Assembly: GCA_034359265.1 (NCBI GenBank)
Contig: CP136890.1
Location: 88,933,501-88,997,500 of the forward strand
DNA: 64,000 nucleotides
Source: Canna indica
Taxonomy: Eukaryota; Streptophyta; Magnoliopsida; Zingiberales; Cannaceae
Direction of reading: 5' to 3'
The translations under genes were made by a program, and so were the position numbers. Below the pieces are notes generated by a model, which worked only from the letters and a program-made list of their open reading frames with translations, had not been told where the DNA came from and ran no database searches. The first letter of the stretch is position 1, and the number at the start of each line of letters is the position of its first letter. Positions 1 to 10,758 of this stretch are shown here, in pieces.

Positions 1-1878
1 GCTTAGTTCTAGTTGGTTGAGCTTGATCATGGCTTCCTGAAGAAGCCAAAAGATAATAAATGAGGGGAAAATACCTTAAACTGATTTTTAAAAAATCTAA
101 TATTTCCATAATAAATGAATGTAAACTACAAAATTCACAGTATAAAAGAAAAAAAAATCGAAGTAAGATATTTTAACATACAAAGGTAATTCAGCATTTT
201 CTTGTTCAAACCCGCCACCATCCCCACTGTCATGCTGAACCTGCTGAGAATCATCAATTTGCTTTCTCTTCCACTCGTCAAGTCGATGCTTCCAAGCAAC
301 AGTTCCATAACCATAGACTGAAATGTCTTTGTTTGGACATATAGCCCTGCACTGTACTGCAGAAGTACATCAAGCTTTACTACAGATGCTCAATAAGGAA
401 GAGACAAGACCAACCACTGAAAACTGTCCAAATGCTAACAAGAATATTGAATGTTCCAATGCCAAAAGGATTTACTTACTAGACGATACACCTGAAGTGT
501 CTATGGGAATAATTTGTCCTTCAAAACCCACAAAGGAAGGAATTATGAGAGCATGATGATCAGGAGATATTCCATCAACCTATAAACTCATAATTGTGAG
601 CCAAAGGGCAACAAAAAAGAACTTCAGAAGATTTCTGCATCTTCAGTTAGTCATACTTAGTTACTTACCTCTTCACCATAAGTTAGAAAAAGCTTGTTTG
701 AGCTACTATTTTGGACATTGGGGTTAGAAATGCCCACCACACTGACAGAGCTTTGTCCTAGACTATGTTGTTGTTCAAAATTTGACAAATGTAAACTCTG
801 TGTATCCTTCAAGTCAAAATTGCCAAAATTAAATTCATTCTCCAGATCATCATCACCATCTTCTTCCTCATCACCCTCTACCCTAGGACTACCTGCAAAG
901 TGCAAATATCCATTGTTTGGATAAGTTACTAGTTGAAAGCATAATCACCTAATTAAAGGGTATTTTGATAGAAATTGACAATTTGTTGCAGCAAAATGAA
1001 TAAACCTTTGTGGCGCTTGTATCGGGTCTTGCACTGGGGACAGGCCTGAGTTCCCTCCCTTCTCTCGTATTCATAGCAAGTTCTACATACAGGGAAAGCA
1101 CATTCATTGCAAGCAATGAAGGACTCGTTCTCTTCAACCAATATCTCAATATCATCTCCGCAAATTTGACAGATCTGTCTAGTGGAATCTTGGGCGGACT
1201 TGTGCTGCAGAAATACATGAGATAAAATTTGTATGAAACCAAGACGTATAATATGGCAAAGATGAACACCTTTAAACATGATTGGTGTTACACTGCCACC
1301 AAGCTGAATGAATTGCACCGCCAACAAACAAGGGAAAAGACATCGAAGTGTATAGAGATTTAATTTCTAAGCAAAAGGAATATAGGTCATCTCCCTTCTG
1401 GTTTAAGAAAGAGCGACAAGAACCCTGAGTGGCTAAAAGAGAAAAAACATGGTTTACAGGTATACATTAGTCACTGATATTGAGAGGAAAATAGTTGAGG
1501 AGAATTTCAGAGAAACAAACAACAGAAACAAGAGAGTAGAGCTTCCATTACCAAGATGGATATATGAAGTCAAGAACGAGGAGGAAATCAAATAGACCCC
1601 CAACTTAGCTACCATCACCACTAGTACAATCAAATAGAAAACCATAATGAACAAAAATATGAGATTTTGATGAAGAAGCCCCACTCAAAAACGCATTTTG
1701 ACTGGAGTCCAGACAATGCAAGCACCAACAGACAATAACCAAAAAATCGAGAAAGGAACACGGCCAGGAAGGAATGATGAACTCTTATATCACTCACCGG
1801 ACCAGAATCATCGGCATTGATAACCACGAACTCGTTCCGGTTCCGCGAGCCCGCTACGAGGCGCCGACTGGTGGCCAT
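1..1878 (-). CDS. CESA: Cellulose synthase catalytic subunit, CESA6-like, N-terminal part (partial)
   Basis: This is a plasma-membrane cellulose synthase subunit that polymerises UDP-glucose into beta-1,4-glucan. Only the cytosolic N-terminus is in the window. Exons read on the minus strand: 1878-1798, 1204-1006, 892-669, 579-480, 317-182, and probably 32-1 running off the edge. Exon 1 starts [19 protein letters not shown], as in CESA6-type proteins. Exon 2 encodes the RING-like zinc finger, with [33 protein letters not shown] and KTRYKRHKG giving the expected Cys pairs. Exon 3 continues [11 protein letters not shown] and then the acidic IENEF-type stretch. Exon 5 has [17 protein letters not shown]. 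Splice sites are GT-AG and keep frame. The variable exon 4 is diverged but keeps the HHALI block. The catalytic domain and membrane segments lie outside the window, so integrity beyond this is unknown. The CESA6-like clade call rests on the first exon and is less certain than the family call. Confidence 0.95.
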
Positions 1879-2215
1879 CTCCTGCGCAAACGATCAAAAT
1901 CCCTTCTTTGATTCCTTCCCCCCCTCCCCGGACTCGAACTTTCAACTTTCAAGGCCTCACCTAATCGGTCGCTCGCCCTCTCCCCCTCTCATTCCTCGAA
2001 ACAACAGAGAAGTACAGAAAGATGCTCGAGCCAGTTAGAGAAAGCGCGAAAAGTGAAAGACTTCGTTCCCTCTGCATTTTTCGGGGTTTTCCGCTTGAAC
2101 TTTCATCCAGGGCAAGACGACACGACGGCGTAAAGCGGAAGCTAAGAGGGCTGTGTGAGAGTGCGAGTGAGTGTGAGAGAGAGAGAGAGAGGAAATGAAG
2201 AAAACATTAAAATAA
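1879..2215 (-). promoter_or_regulatory. 5' UTR and proximal promoter of the CESA gene, with a GA microsatellite
   Basis: This is the stretch directly upstream of the CESA start codon. It is more GC-rich than the flanking spacer and pyrimidine-rich when read on the gene strand, as plant leaders often are. A (GA)n run at about 2174-2191 reads (CT)n in gene sense, a common core-promoter and leader element in plants. No convincing TATA box was fixed, so the transcription start is unknown. Confidence 0.4.
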
Positions 2216-2504
2216 GGGTTTTACCAACATAAGATAAAGTTATTTGAATTCATCAACCTATCAACTTCTAACTTCCTATCAACTTCCAAACAAAAGACCA
2301 ACTTTGAAATTGCACTCCATGCTACCTAACTTTCTTTGGCTACTTGCATAATTGCATTTTTATTTGAGATTATCATTCACTGGAAGAAGTTTAAATGATT
2401 TGAAATTTTAACTAGCATGAGTAGAAATTTAGAAAGTACTACTTTGATCCTTTCATTAGTGGACCTGGATAGAAGTTCTTAAACTTTCCTAAATATTTTC
2501 TTTC

Positions 2505-2640
2505 TTTCTTTTTTTTTTTTTTTGATAAAGATAGAAAATTATCATAGATGATCATACTAGGATTCGAATCCTAAATTTTTAGACAACGTTTAATATATTA
2601 TCACAAACTGTATTACTCACGATTGACAACATCCCACTCC
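2505..2640 (-). mobile_element. Short SINE-like repeat, family A copy 1
   Basis: On the minus strand this reads: leader, a stretch close to GTTGTCTAAAAATTTAG, a B-box-like GATTCGAATCC, a short body, TTTTCTATCTTTATC, then a long A tail (the T-run at 2509-2523). The same order recurs at 4664-4775, 12082-12165, 50053-50159 and 50808-50942. The copy at 50808 has a perfect 13-bp target duplication, which shows retroposition for the family. The B-box suggests a tRNA-derived origin. Confidence 0.55.
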
Positions 2641-4420
2641 CTTTGCATATAATTTTGCGAAAGAAAATATAAATTATAATACCGTGTGATCGGTGGACGT
2701 GCAAAGATATTTGATGTAATGTTATTCCATCAACCTCGAAGAGAGTTGGCATTTGTTTTAGAATAAGATGAAAGGCACATTTGGTCAGCAATCTCCACAT
2801 GGCAGTCAATCAATGTAATAAAAAGCAAATAATTTAGCTTTTAGAGACAGCAACAGTACAACTGCAGTGAAAGATCCTTGACTTCTCGAAGTTTGAGTTA
2901 ATTAAAGGCACTCCTCTTTCCTAGGAGTTCTTTATTTTTGGTCCTAGAAGATCTTTAATATTAATTCCTCCTCATCCCTATCGTATGTTTTTTTGGCTCT
3001 GGATTTAGTCGGATTTTGACCTACATTTGACTCTTATAGACTTATACCCGTAACTTCAGAAGAAGAAAATTGCTAATATTATCACGAGCTAATTAAAAAG
3101 GAGAAGGAGGATTAAGATTAAATGAGGTTACGATACATGAAATTAACACTTGATGACATAATTTGTTAACCGATGACGCCAGTTCTTGCTCGAGTGATGT
3201 TGGCCACATTTTTAGAGTGCAAACCGGTACTGGGCTCCTCATGGCCGTCGGATCATCGATCCACGGTCAGCTCGAGCGCGACGTGTTTCCTTCATCTTTA
3301 AATGCGATGGGGCGTAATAAATAGCACTCAGTGGATGGTCATCATGATCCCATGATACATGATGTTTGGTGTGGGCATTTCATATTCATTTACAAATTGA
3401 CATGAGGGTAGGTGGATGTGATGATGATGGTCATGCATGGTAGAGCCCACACCCCACATACGACAAGATGATGCTAATAAAAAGGCAACGAATACATAAA
3501 AATACAGAAATTAGGACTTAAATGAATGGAATAAATTATTTTAGGCCCGGTTTGAATGATGTATATGAACCGAACTGAATCGATGGTTATCTCGGATCGG
3601 GTCGGGTGGGCCTGGTCGACTTGTTGGGTCTAATAATGAATAGGGGTGGGGGATGATGGATGCATGACATGGATAAATTAGGGAAGCGACAAGTGGCATG
3701 TGCTGAATGCAATAATGTTGTCGAGAGAGGTAAAAAGTACTCCTTGGCTTGCTTTGCTTGTTCTGCAAACATGCCCATTAAAGGAAACAATTGTTTGGTT
3801 GGACCGCACCATTGCCAGGTGGGAATCTAACCGGGTCCGGCCATTAATGTCTTCTTCTACTTTGGAGCAATCACCTTTTTTTCTCCTTAATTATTTTTCG
3901 AATTATAAGAATTAGATTGATCGAAATTAGCCCATCGTACGAATTAGAATTGATAGTAAGCACCGGAAATTGAAGCGGCTGATATATGCGAGCGCCAACA
4001 GTGCACGAATCTTGATGCGAAGCAGAACAGAGAGTTATCTATGTGACCAATCGCTGTCGTATGCCTATTTGTTGTCAGTTCTTGGCGGGATGCGGTTGAT
4101 CATGGAATCATATCTTTTCTCTCTCTCCATCTTCCAACTCCAAATATAGAGGCTCACAAGACAAAGTATGGATATAAATTTTTCTTGTAGAGTTGGCGCC
4201 AAAAGTGTGAAATGCAACATGTTGTAGATTTGTGCGCGCGCCTCTTCCGTCTTCAGTTGGCGCCAATGAGTGTGGCATTGTCGAGTTCGTCAAATTTAAT
4301 TTATCTTTTTAGCCTCCCTAGACCCTAATGGAGTAATGGCGGATGGGAGACAGGTCGTAAGTTTCAGATTTACTTTTCAACCATTTTTCAAAATTGAATT
4401 AGAAAGAAAATTCCTAAATT
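2641..4420. other. Intergenic spacer, no gene recognised
   Basis: No open frame here resembles a known protein and codon pattern is poor. The middle part (about 3180-3330 and 3590-3850) is somewhat more GC-rich. A short repeated GTTGGCGCCAA(A/T)GAGTGTG-like motif occurs at 4193-4212 and 4256-4275 as an imperfect inverted pair. Nothing else is supported. Confidence 0.5.
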
Positions 4421-4479
4421 ATGATTATGGTGACAAAAATTATCAAAGTCCAGAGTCAAACTTTTATAATATTAATTTT

Positions 4480-5200
4480 ACTCTTTACAAAAGTGCCTAA
4501 AAACTATTTAACACAATGTAAAAATATACAATATACCATTTTAAATATTGATTTATCAAAATGTTTAACTGGTTTGACACTTTCACAGAAAGTGTATAAT
4601 ACGAACGAAAAATTTAAAATACACAAATATATCACTTCAAATATTATTTTAATATCCTAAAAACTATTTTTTTTTTGGTCAAAAAAAACGAGTTCCACGC
4701 AAGATAAAAAATTCACACAAATGAGATTTTATTAAGGTTCGAATCCTAGACCTTTAGGCAATTTATAAAGTCTTAGAAACTAATTAACATTACACTAAAT
4801 TAATTTAAGTGATAAAAATAATTTTTCAGCGTAAAAATATTGTTCTACCAAAGTGTATAATATGAAATAATTTTTTTTTTTGAAATAAAAATTCAAAATG
4901 CAAAAATGTATCGTTCCAAATTTTGATTTAATGTTCCTAAAAATTAATTCACATCATATTAAATCAATTTAAATGATAAAAATATTTTTTTTCATCGTAA
5001 ATATGCCGTTCTACCAAAATATTTAATCGGTGAGATAGTATAACACAAACTAAAAATTTAAAATGCACAAATATATTATTTCAGATATTAGTTTAATATT
5101 CATAGAAATCAATTCACATCATAATGAATTAATTTCAGTATTAAAAACAATTTTTTTCATCGTAAATGCAATATTACCAAATAAATATTTTTGCATGGGT
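4480..5200. repeat. Degenerate AT-rich tandem repeat, about 170-bp unit
   Basis: Four diverged copies of one unit follow each other. Recognisable landmarks recur in order: TTCACATCATA-like, GATAAAAATA plus T-run, CATCGTAAA, CCGTTCTACCAAA, AACGAAAAATTTAAAATACAC-like, ATATATCACTTCA-like, then TTTAATATTCC. Copies start near 4490, 4780, 4935 and 5105. A SINE-like insertion at 4664-4775 separates the first two. The unit does not code. Confidence 0.6.
4664..4775 (-). mobile_element. Short SINE-like repeat, family A copy 2
   Basis: Minus-strand order matches the copy at 2505-2640: GCCTAAAGGTCTAG, a B-box-like GATTCGAACC, then TTTTTTATCTTG and an A tail (T-run at 4668-4677). It interrupts the tandem repeat around it, so it inserted after the repeat had formed. 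Confidence 0.5.
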
Positions 5201-5521
5201 AAAATTAATATTATGATAATTTGATTTCAAATTTAAAAATTTCAATCATTATAATCCAGATTCAAGAATTTTTATTTACTATAATTTGGTATTGGAAAAT
5301 TACTATTTACTTCTTTTTTCCTATTGAAGTAATTGGACCTTGACACCGTTGGAATTTTATTTTAGAAAACACAAATATTTCTATCAAAGCAATTGATATT
5401 CAATATATAGCATTTACAGCTGCTGAATCCTGATCAAATTCAGCTACTGACACCTGATCAAATTGTCAGGAGTATATCATTCTAAAAATTAATTTAATAT
5501 TTTTTTAAAAGACTCACAACA

Positions 5522-5660
5522 TATGAATGATAATTTTATTAATAATTATGAATATTTTATTATATATAAATATTAGAAGAATTATTATATTATTAGGCAC
5601 GTGAGTGATAATTTCATCAATAATTATAAATATTTTATTATATCTAAGAAGAATTATTCG
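5522..5660 (+). repeat. Local direct duplication of an AT-rich segment
   Basis: A block containing GATAATTT, ATCAATAATTAT and ATATTTTATTATAT, ending AGAAGAATTATT, occurs twice, at about 5527-5588 and 5605-5660, with few differences. It lies immediately upstream of the first recognisable LINE sequence, so it may mark the disturbed 5' insertion junction. Confidence 0.55.
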
Positions 5661-6740
5661 GAAAAACTGAAGCAGACCCCAGTTTGCCTTTTGCGTAGCT
5701 TTCACTCTCTTTCGGTCAACGAGAATAAATCTAGTTCATCGTCTCAGGTTCTGGAACATGCGGATCCAACTTCTTCTGTTATTTCTTCTGGGATTGAGAA
5801 CATAGGGATGAAGCAGCAGATGATGACAGGAGGATCAGCGGAGGTGTATCAAATGCAGGGTCATGATCTATCTTCTTCAGCGGATAGGCTTTTATCTCAT
5901 TCTTGTAAGTCTAATCTGGCAACTGGTAAGACTTCGGTTGATAATTCCTATGTTTCAATACCAACCTCTATTGTTGATCTTACCTCTCAGATGAGTGCTG
6001 ATAATTTGGAATCGGACTGACTTACTTCTGTAAAGGATGCTGGAATTTTTCGAATGCAAACTGTTGTCAACCTAAATCAGAAGTGTGGTGTTAGTAAAGG
6101 GGTCAGACGAGTTTCTTCTATGTTAGCCGACGGGTTTCAACAATTATCAGATGTTCCAATTACTGCTACTTTCCATTTGGGGTGTGATCGAGTGCAAGTG
6201 GGAATCTCAGATGGGCTACCGTCGAGTAATACTAAGGTTATAGCTGATTCTAAGACGGACAATGTTTCAAATTCTCCACCCCTACATGATCGGTCGGCTG
6301 CTACTCTCATTTTGGAGTCTATTGAATTACCAAGTCAATGTAAGGAATTGTTTTTAAATTCTCCTTTGACTTGGTATAGTGGGGATGCTAATATAGCTTT
6401 GACTGCTCTTACTTGGTCTCAACGTGCTGAGTGCACAAAGATGAATATGATAGCTGAGTTAGGTCGGTCGGATGAAGTATCATTGAAGACCCAACCTTTG
6501 AATCAGATTGATTGGGGCTCACATGATCATATTGAAAATTTCCACTTGCCTGAGGGAAAGAAGGTGATGAATGCAAATGTCTTAGGTAAAAGGAAATCTG
6601 TCAAACACTTGGCCCGTAGTTCAAACAGAATGATGCGAGAGGGTGTAGTTGTTGAAACCGGTCAGGATCAATGTGATAATGTGTCTTCTTCTGCTCAGGG
6701 CTCGGGTATCGGCCTTCAAACGGTACCTAGAGAGCCATGA
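5661..6740 (+). pseudogene. LINE ORF1 C-terminal remnant
   Basis: A single reading frame runs from before 5661 to 6740, broken by one TGA at 6018-6020. It is Ser/Thr- and Asn-rich and has no zinc knuckle, so it looks like the variable C-terminal tail of a plant L1 ORF1. Its stop overlaps the ORF2 start in an ATGA at 6737-6740, which supports the ORF1 assignment. The frame was not matched to a named domain. Confidence 0.6.
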
Positions 6741-9700
6741 AGATGTTGTATTGGAATTGTCGGGGTATGGGAAATCCCCTGACAATTCATAATCTGAAAA
6801 TGATCTGTACATCTTATTTCCCAGATGTTTTATTTTTATGTGAAACAAAGAATACTAGTAATTTTGTTTCTGATACAGTTAAGAAATGTGGAATGCCAAA
6901 TATTTTCTGTGTTAATCCTCACGGCATTGCTGGTGGTTTGGTGGTTGGTTGGAATAATAATGCAGATATTTCTATCCTTGATCATGATGATTTTTTTTAT
7001 TTATTTTCAATGGAAGGATCTAGTGCAACAAGTAATTTGGGACATTCTAGTCGTTCATTTTCATAGCGATGTGCGGATCAGGAACTTACAGTATGACTGT
7101 GCATTACTTCTACTCTCTCGTTCTGCTTCTTACTCCTTGGTGATTAGGGACTTCAATGTTATATCTTCCCTTGATGAGAAACAAGGAGGCCGTCAGAAAT
7201 CTCCATCTTCAGTTGCGAAATTTATTGACTTCATTAACATGGCTAGACTTTTTGATCTGGGTTATATTGGGCCTAAGTTTACTTAGAACAACAAGAGTAT
7301 GGGTGGAGCTCTCATTCAGGAGCGGCTAGACCGTGGTCTTGCTACAGGTCCATGGAGACACCTTTATTCGATGGCACTTATTCATCATCTAGATGACGTT
7401 GGCTCAGACCATCGGCCTCTTATGCTTATATCCAATCCGATTACTAATATTAGACATAGAAGATTCAAATTTCAAGAAAGATGATGCAGTAGTGAGGCTG
7501 TCAAGACTTTAATCAATTCTATATGGGGTATGACTACTATTGGCTTGCCCATGTATCGTTTGTTTTCGAAGCTGAAAAATTATAGACATGCTTTGGTCAA
7601 TTGGCAAAGGACTAGTTCTCATAATTCACACTGAGGGATTGGTAGTCTACAGGCCCGCTTATCCCTTCTTAAGGCAGATCTGACCAATGCAAATAGAAAA
7701 GAAATATTGCAGCTTGAGCACCAGTTAGTAGATGCCTATGACAGGGAAGAACGCAATTGGAAAGAAAAATCAAGGGTCAAATGGCTTAACTAGGGTGATC
7801 AGAATACAAAGTTTTTTCACTCTAAGTTTCAGCTTCGCAATAGGCATAACAAAATTTGGAGGCTTCAAAATGATAGTGGAGGTTGGTATACAACTACTGA
7901 GAGTATTGGTGAGCATGCTCAGAGCTATTTTCAAGATCTTTTTACTTCCAGTTCCCCATTGGATCCTACTAGCAGTTTTGCTAATACGAGGACAAAGGTT
8001 TCTAATTCCATGAATAGAAACCTTACTCAACCTGTTTTTGAGGGGGAAGTAAAGGACACAGTCTTTTCTTTGGACTCGTGTTCTGCCCCCGGTGACGATG
8101 GTTTCACAGCCAAATTTTATCAATACTACTGGGAGGTTATAGGCAAGGATATTAGTAAAGCAGTTCAGAGCTTCTTTTCAGGAGGAAGGTTGCTTAAGAG
8201 TTTCAACCATACTCGTCTTTGCCTCATTCCAAAGGTGAAAAATGCAACTTCAATGGCTCAGGTGAGACCAATTAGTTTATGCACATTGTTCTATAAGATT
8301 ATTTTTAAAGTATTAGTGCATAGGATGCAGAAATATATGAATTGTCTCATCAGTTCTAACCAGAGCGCTTTTATCAAAGTAGAACTGATAAGTGATAACA
8401 TATTGGTGGCTCATGAGTGCATGCATTTTCTTAAGAACAAGTGACATGGTCCTCCTGATTTGTCTTTCAAGTTGGATATGAGTAAAGCTTATGACAGGGT
8501 TGAATGGAGTTTTGTGCGGCATATTATGAAACAGTTGGGGTTTTGTGACAGATAACTGAATTGGATAGAGGAGTGTATCTCTACTGTTTCATATTCATGT
8601 ATTGTTGACGGACAGCCATATGGGTATTTTAGGCCCTCTAGAGGACACCGTCAAGGAGATCCTCTATTACCTTATCTTTTTCTCTTTTGTGCTGAGGGGC
8701 TTACACATCTTCTTTATAATGAAGAATGTCTCTATAGAGTCCGTGGGATCAAGCTCAGTCGCACATGTCCATCTATCACTCATCTTCTTTTTGCTAATGA
8801 CTCCATTTTATTCTGTCAGGCATCAGAAACTCATTGTAGGAATTTGATTGACATCCTTCACACTTATGGCAGCTTCAGTGGTCAGAAAATGAATCTAGAT
8901 TAATTTACTATTTTCTTCGGTAAAAACACTTCCCTACCGATTAGAGAGCGGTTGGCAGCTCTCCTTCAAGTTCCTAATGTGGGTGCTCAAGATAAATATC
9001 TTGGGCTGCCATCTTTGGTTGGGAGATAAAAAAAACTGCTTTCAATTATATCAATGAGAGGGTGTCGCAGAAGATACAACATTGGAAATGTTCTTTCCTA
9101 TCTTCTGGGGAAAGGAGGTTCTTATTAAAGCAGTGGGGTCAGCTATTCCTATCTACAGCCTTGGTTGCTTTAAACTACCTGCTACTTTGATTGAAGAACT
9201 TCAACAATCCATGATGAATTTTTGGTGGGGTCAGAAAGAATCTGAAAGAAAGATGCATTGGATAGGATGGAATGTCTTATTTAGAGATAAAGAGGATGGT
9301 GGGATGAGATTTAAAGATTTGAAGGCTTTTAACTTAGCCATGCTTGCAAAGCAAGCTTGGAGGATCTTTACTTGTCATCACTCATTGCTTCACAAAGTCT
9401 TTATGCATAAATATTTTCGCCATGGATCCTTCATGGAGGCTACTATAGGTAGCAACCCTTCTTGGGCTTGGAGAAGTATATTAGAAGGAAGGAAGGTGAT
9501 TGAAAGAGGAATCAAATGACAGATTGGGTCTGGGTCATTGGTGCGCATTCAGTCTGACCCGTGGGTATTTAATTCATACTCATTTACCATTCCACAAGAG
9601 GCTTGTTTAAATCAGGATCTTATTTTGGTTCGCCAGCTTTTAAATGAGGATAGAACATGGAAGACTGACTTGGTCAAAAGATCTTTTACATCTCTTGTTT

Positions 9701-10332
9701 CTGATGCTATCTTACAAACTACTCCATCTCTTCATGATGATAAAGTAATTTGGACATTGGAAAGGAATGAGTTATACTCAGTAAAATCAGGTTATAAATT
9801 AGCCTTTCAGCATATTCATTCCTATCCAAGGGTGCAACATGCTAATTTGAATATTAAAGAGCTATGGAGATCAATTTGGGGGTTGAAAGTACCTTTTAAA
9901 ATTAAGGTTTTCATTTGGAAACTCATGCATGATGGTCTACCAGTGCGCCAGAGGTTAAGGGAGAGGTTTCCTCAAGTTTTGGATTTTTGTCCTAGATGTG
10001 ACGGGGCGGTGGAGACCATTCAACATTGTTTTCTATTATGCCCTCATGTGCTCCAAATTTGGCAAAGGATTGAATTTATTTCTCAAGAGTGGTGCTTGCC
10101 TGCGGATGCTTTTTGGAAGTGGTGGCTTGCGTTGTATCAGAAGTTGAAGATTGGTCAACAAAGTGCAGAGAACTTGGCTCTACTAGCCTTCCTATTATGG
10201 TGGATCTGGCTTGCTAGGAATGCTAAGATCTTTGAAGATGTCAACACTTCTCATCATGACATTTGGGTTGTTTCTCTTTCTCTAGCACGGGAGTTTGGAC
10301 GTCTTCACACCAATCTTTCGTCTATAGTTTGA
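6737..10332 (+). pseudogene. LINE ORF2 (endonuclease, reverse transcriptase, zf-RVT), disrupted
   Basis: The frame begins MKMLYWNCRGMGNP, the standard start of the L1 endonuclease, followed by LFLCETKN, VIRDFNVI and GSDHRPL blocks (7418-7436). The reverse transcriptase has SAPGDDGF (8083-8106), RPISLC (about 8266), [12 protein letters not shown] (8473-8508) and GHRQGDPLLPYLF (8642-8680). The catalytic box reads FANDS (about 8789) instead of F/YADD, so an Asp is lost. The zinc-binding region has FCPRCDGAVETIQHCFLLCP (9986-10045). A frameshift lies near 7050. Stops lie at 7284, 7482, 7788, 8442, 8552 and 9517, most of them at expected Trp codons. The product cannot be functional. Confidence 0.9.
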
Positions 10333-10562
10333 CTAATTTATGTGATTCTTTGATTATTTAATTTTTTGGGATATCCCATTGTATTTTGGATGCTACTGGT
10401 TCCTTTGGAAACCTTGAACTCTGTAATTTTCAGTTGTGGAGCCTTATATTATAGATAACTATCTTTGAAAAAAAAAAGAATTTAGCATTTCTCAATTATC
10501 AAAGTTATTCAAGTAATTCACATATTTTATTTGATTGAACATGGACATTAATACGTCTTGTT

Positions 10563-10749
10563 GTGTGAACCCACTTGTGCTCAGGTGGTAGTAACTTTCA
10601 GGTATATTGCTTAGGTCTTGGATTCAATCCCTAGTTGTAGTGCTTTGTGTTCATTTTCCACGTCTTGTAATATATTTTGTGTGTATATTATCATGTTAAC
10701 GCTTTGTAATGACTGCGTTATAAAGTTACTTTTTGAAGAACAAAAAAAC
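10563..10749 (+). mobile_element. tRNA-derived SINE with target-site duplication
   Basis: An A-box-like TGTGCTCAGGTGG (10574-10586) and a B-box-like GGATTCAATCCC (10620-10631) are spaced as in tRNA-derived SINEs. They are followed by a T-rich body and a short A-rich end. The 9-bp flanks CGTCTTGTT at 10554-10562 and 10750-10758 are identical. It sits about 75 bp after the LINE tail. Confidence 0.75.
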
Positions 10750-10758
10750 CGTCTTGTT

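Larger units (their letters stand above)
5661..10478 (+). mobile_element. L1-type LINE retrotransposon, 5'-truncated and decayed
   Basis: A non-LTR retrotransposon of plant L1 type. In order it has the C-terminal part of an ORF1-like frame (to 6740), an apurinic endonuclease (from 6737), reverse transcriptase (about 8000-8900), a connecting region, and a zf-RVT domain (about 9850-10110). A 3' UTR of about 130 bp ends in an A tail at 10468-10477. The 5' end is arbitrary: sequence before about 5661 is plain AT-rich DNA, and no RNA-binding or zinc-knuckle portion of ORF1 is seen. No clear target duplication was found; the flanks share only AGAATT. Stops and frameshifts show it is dead. Confidence 0.9.

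Noticed and set aside
5514..5705. Minus-strand 63-codon frame
   Set aside because: Low-complexity Ile/Asn peptide from AT-rich duplicated DNA.
10574..10631. tRNA gene suggested by A- and B-box matches
   Set aside because: No cloverleaf or acceptor stem can be formed, and target duplications mark it as a SINE.
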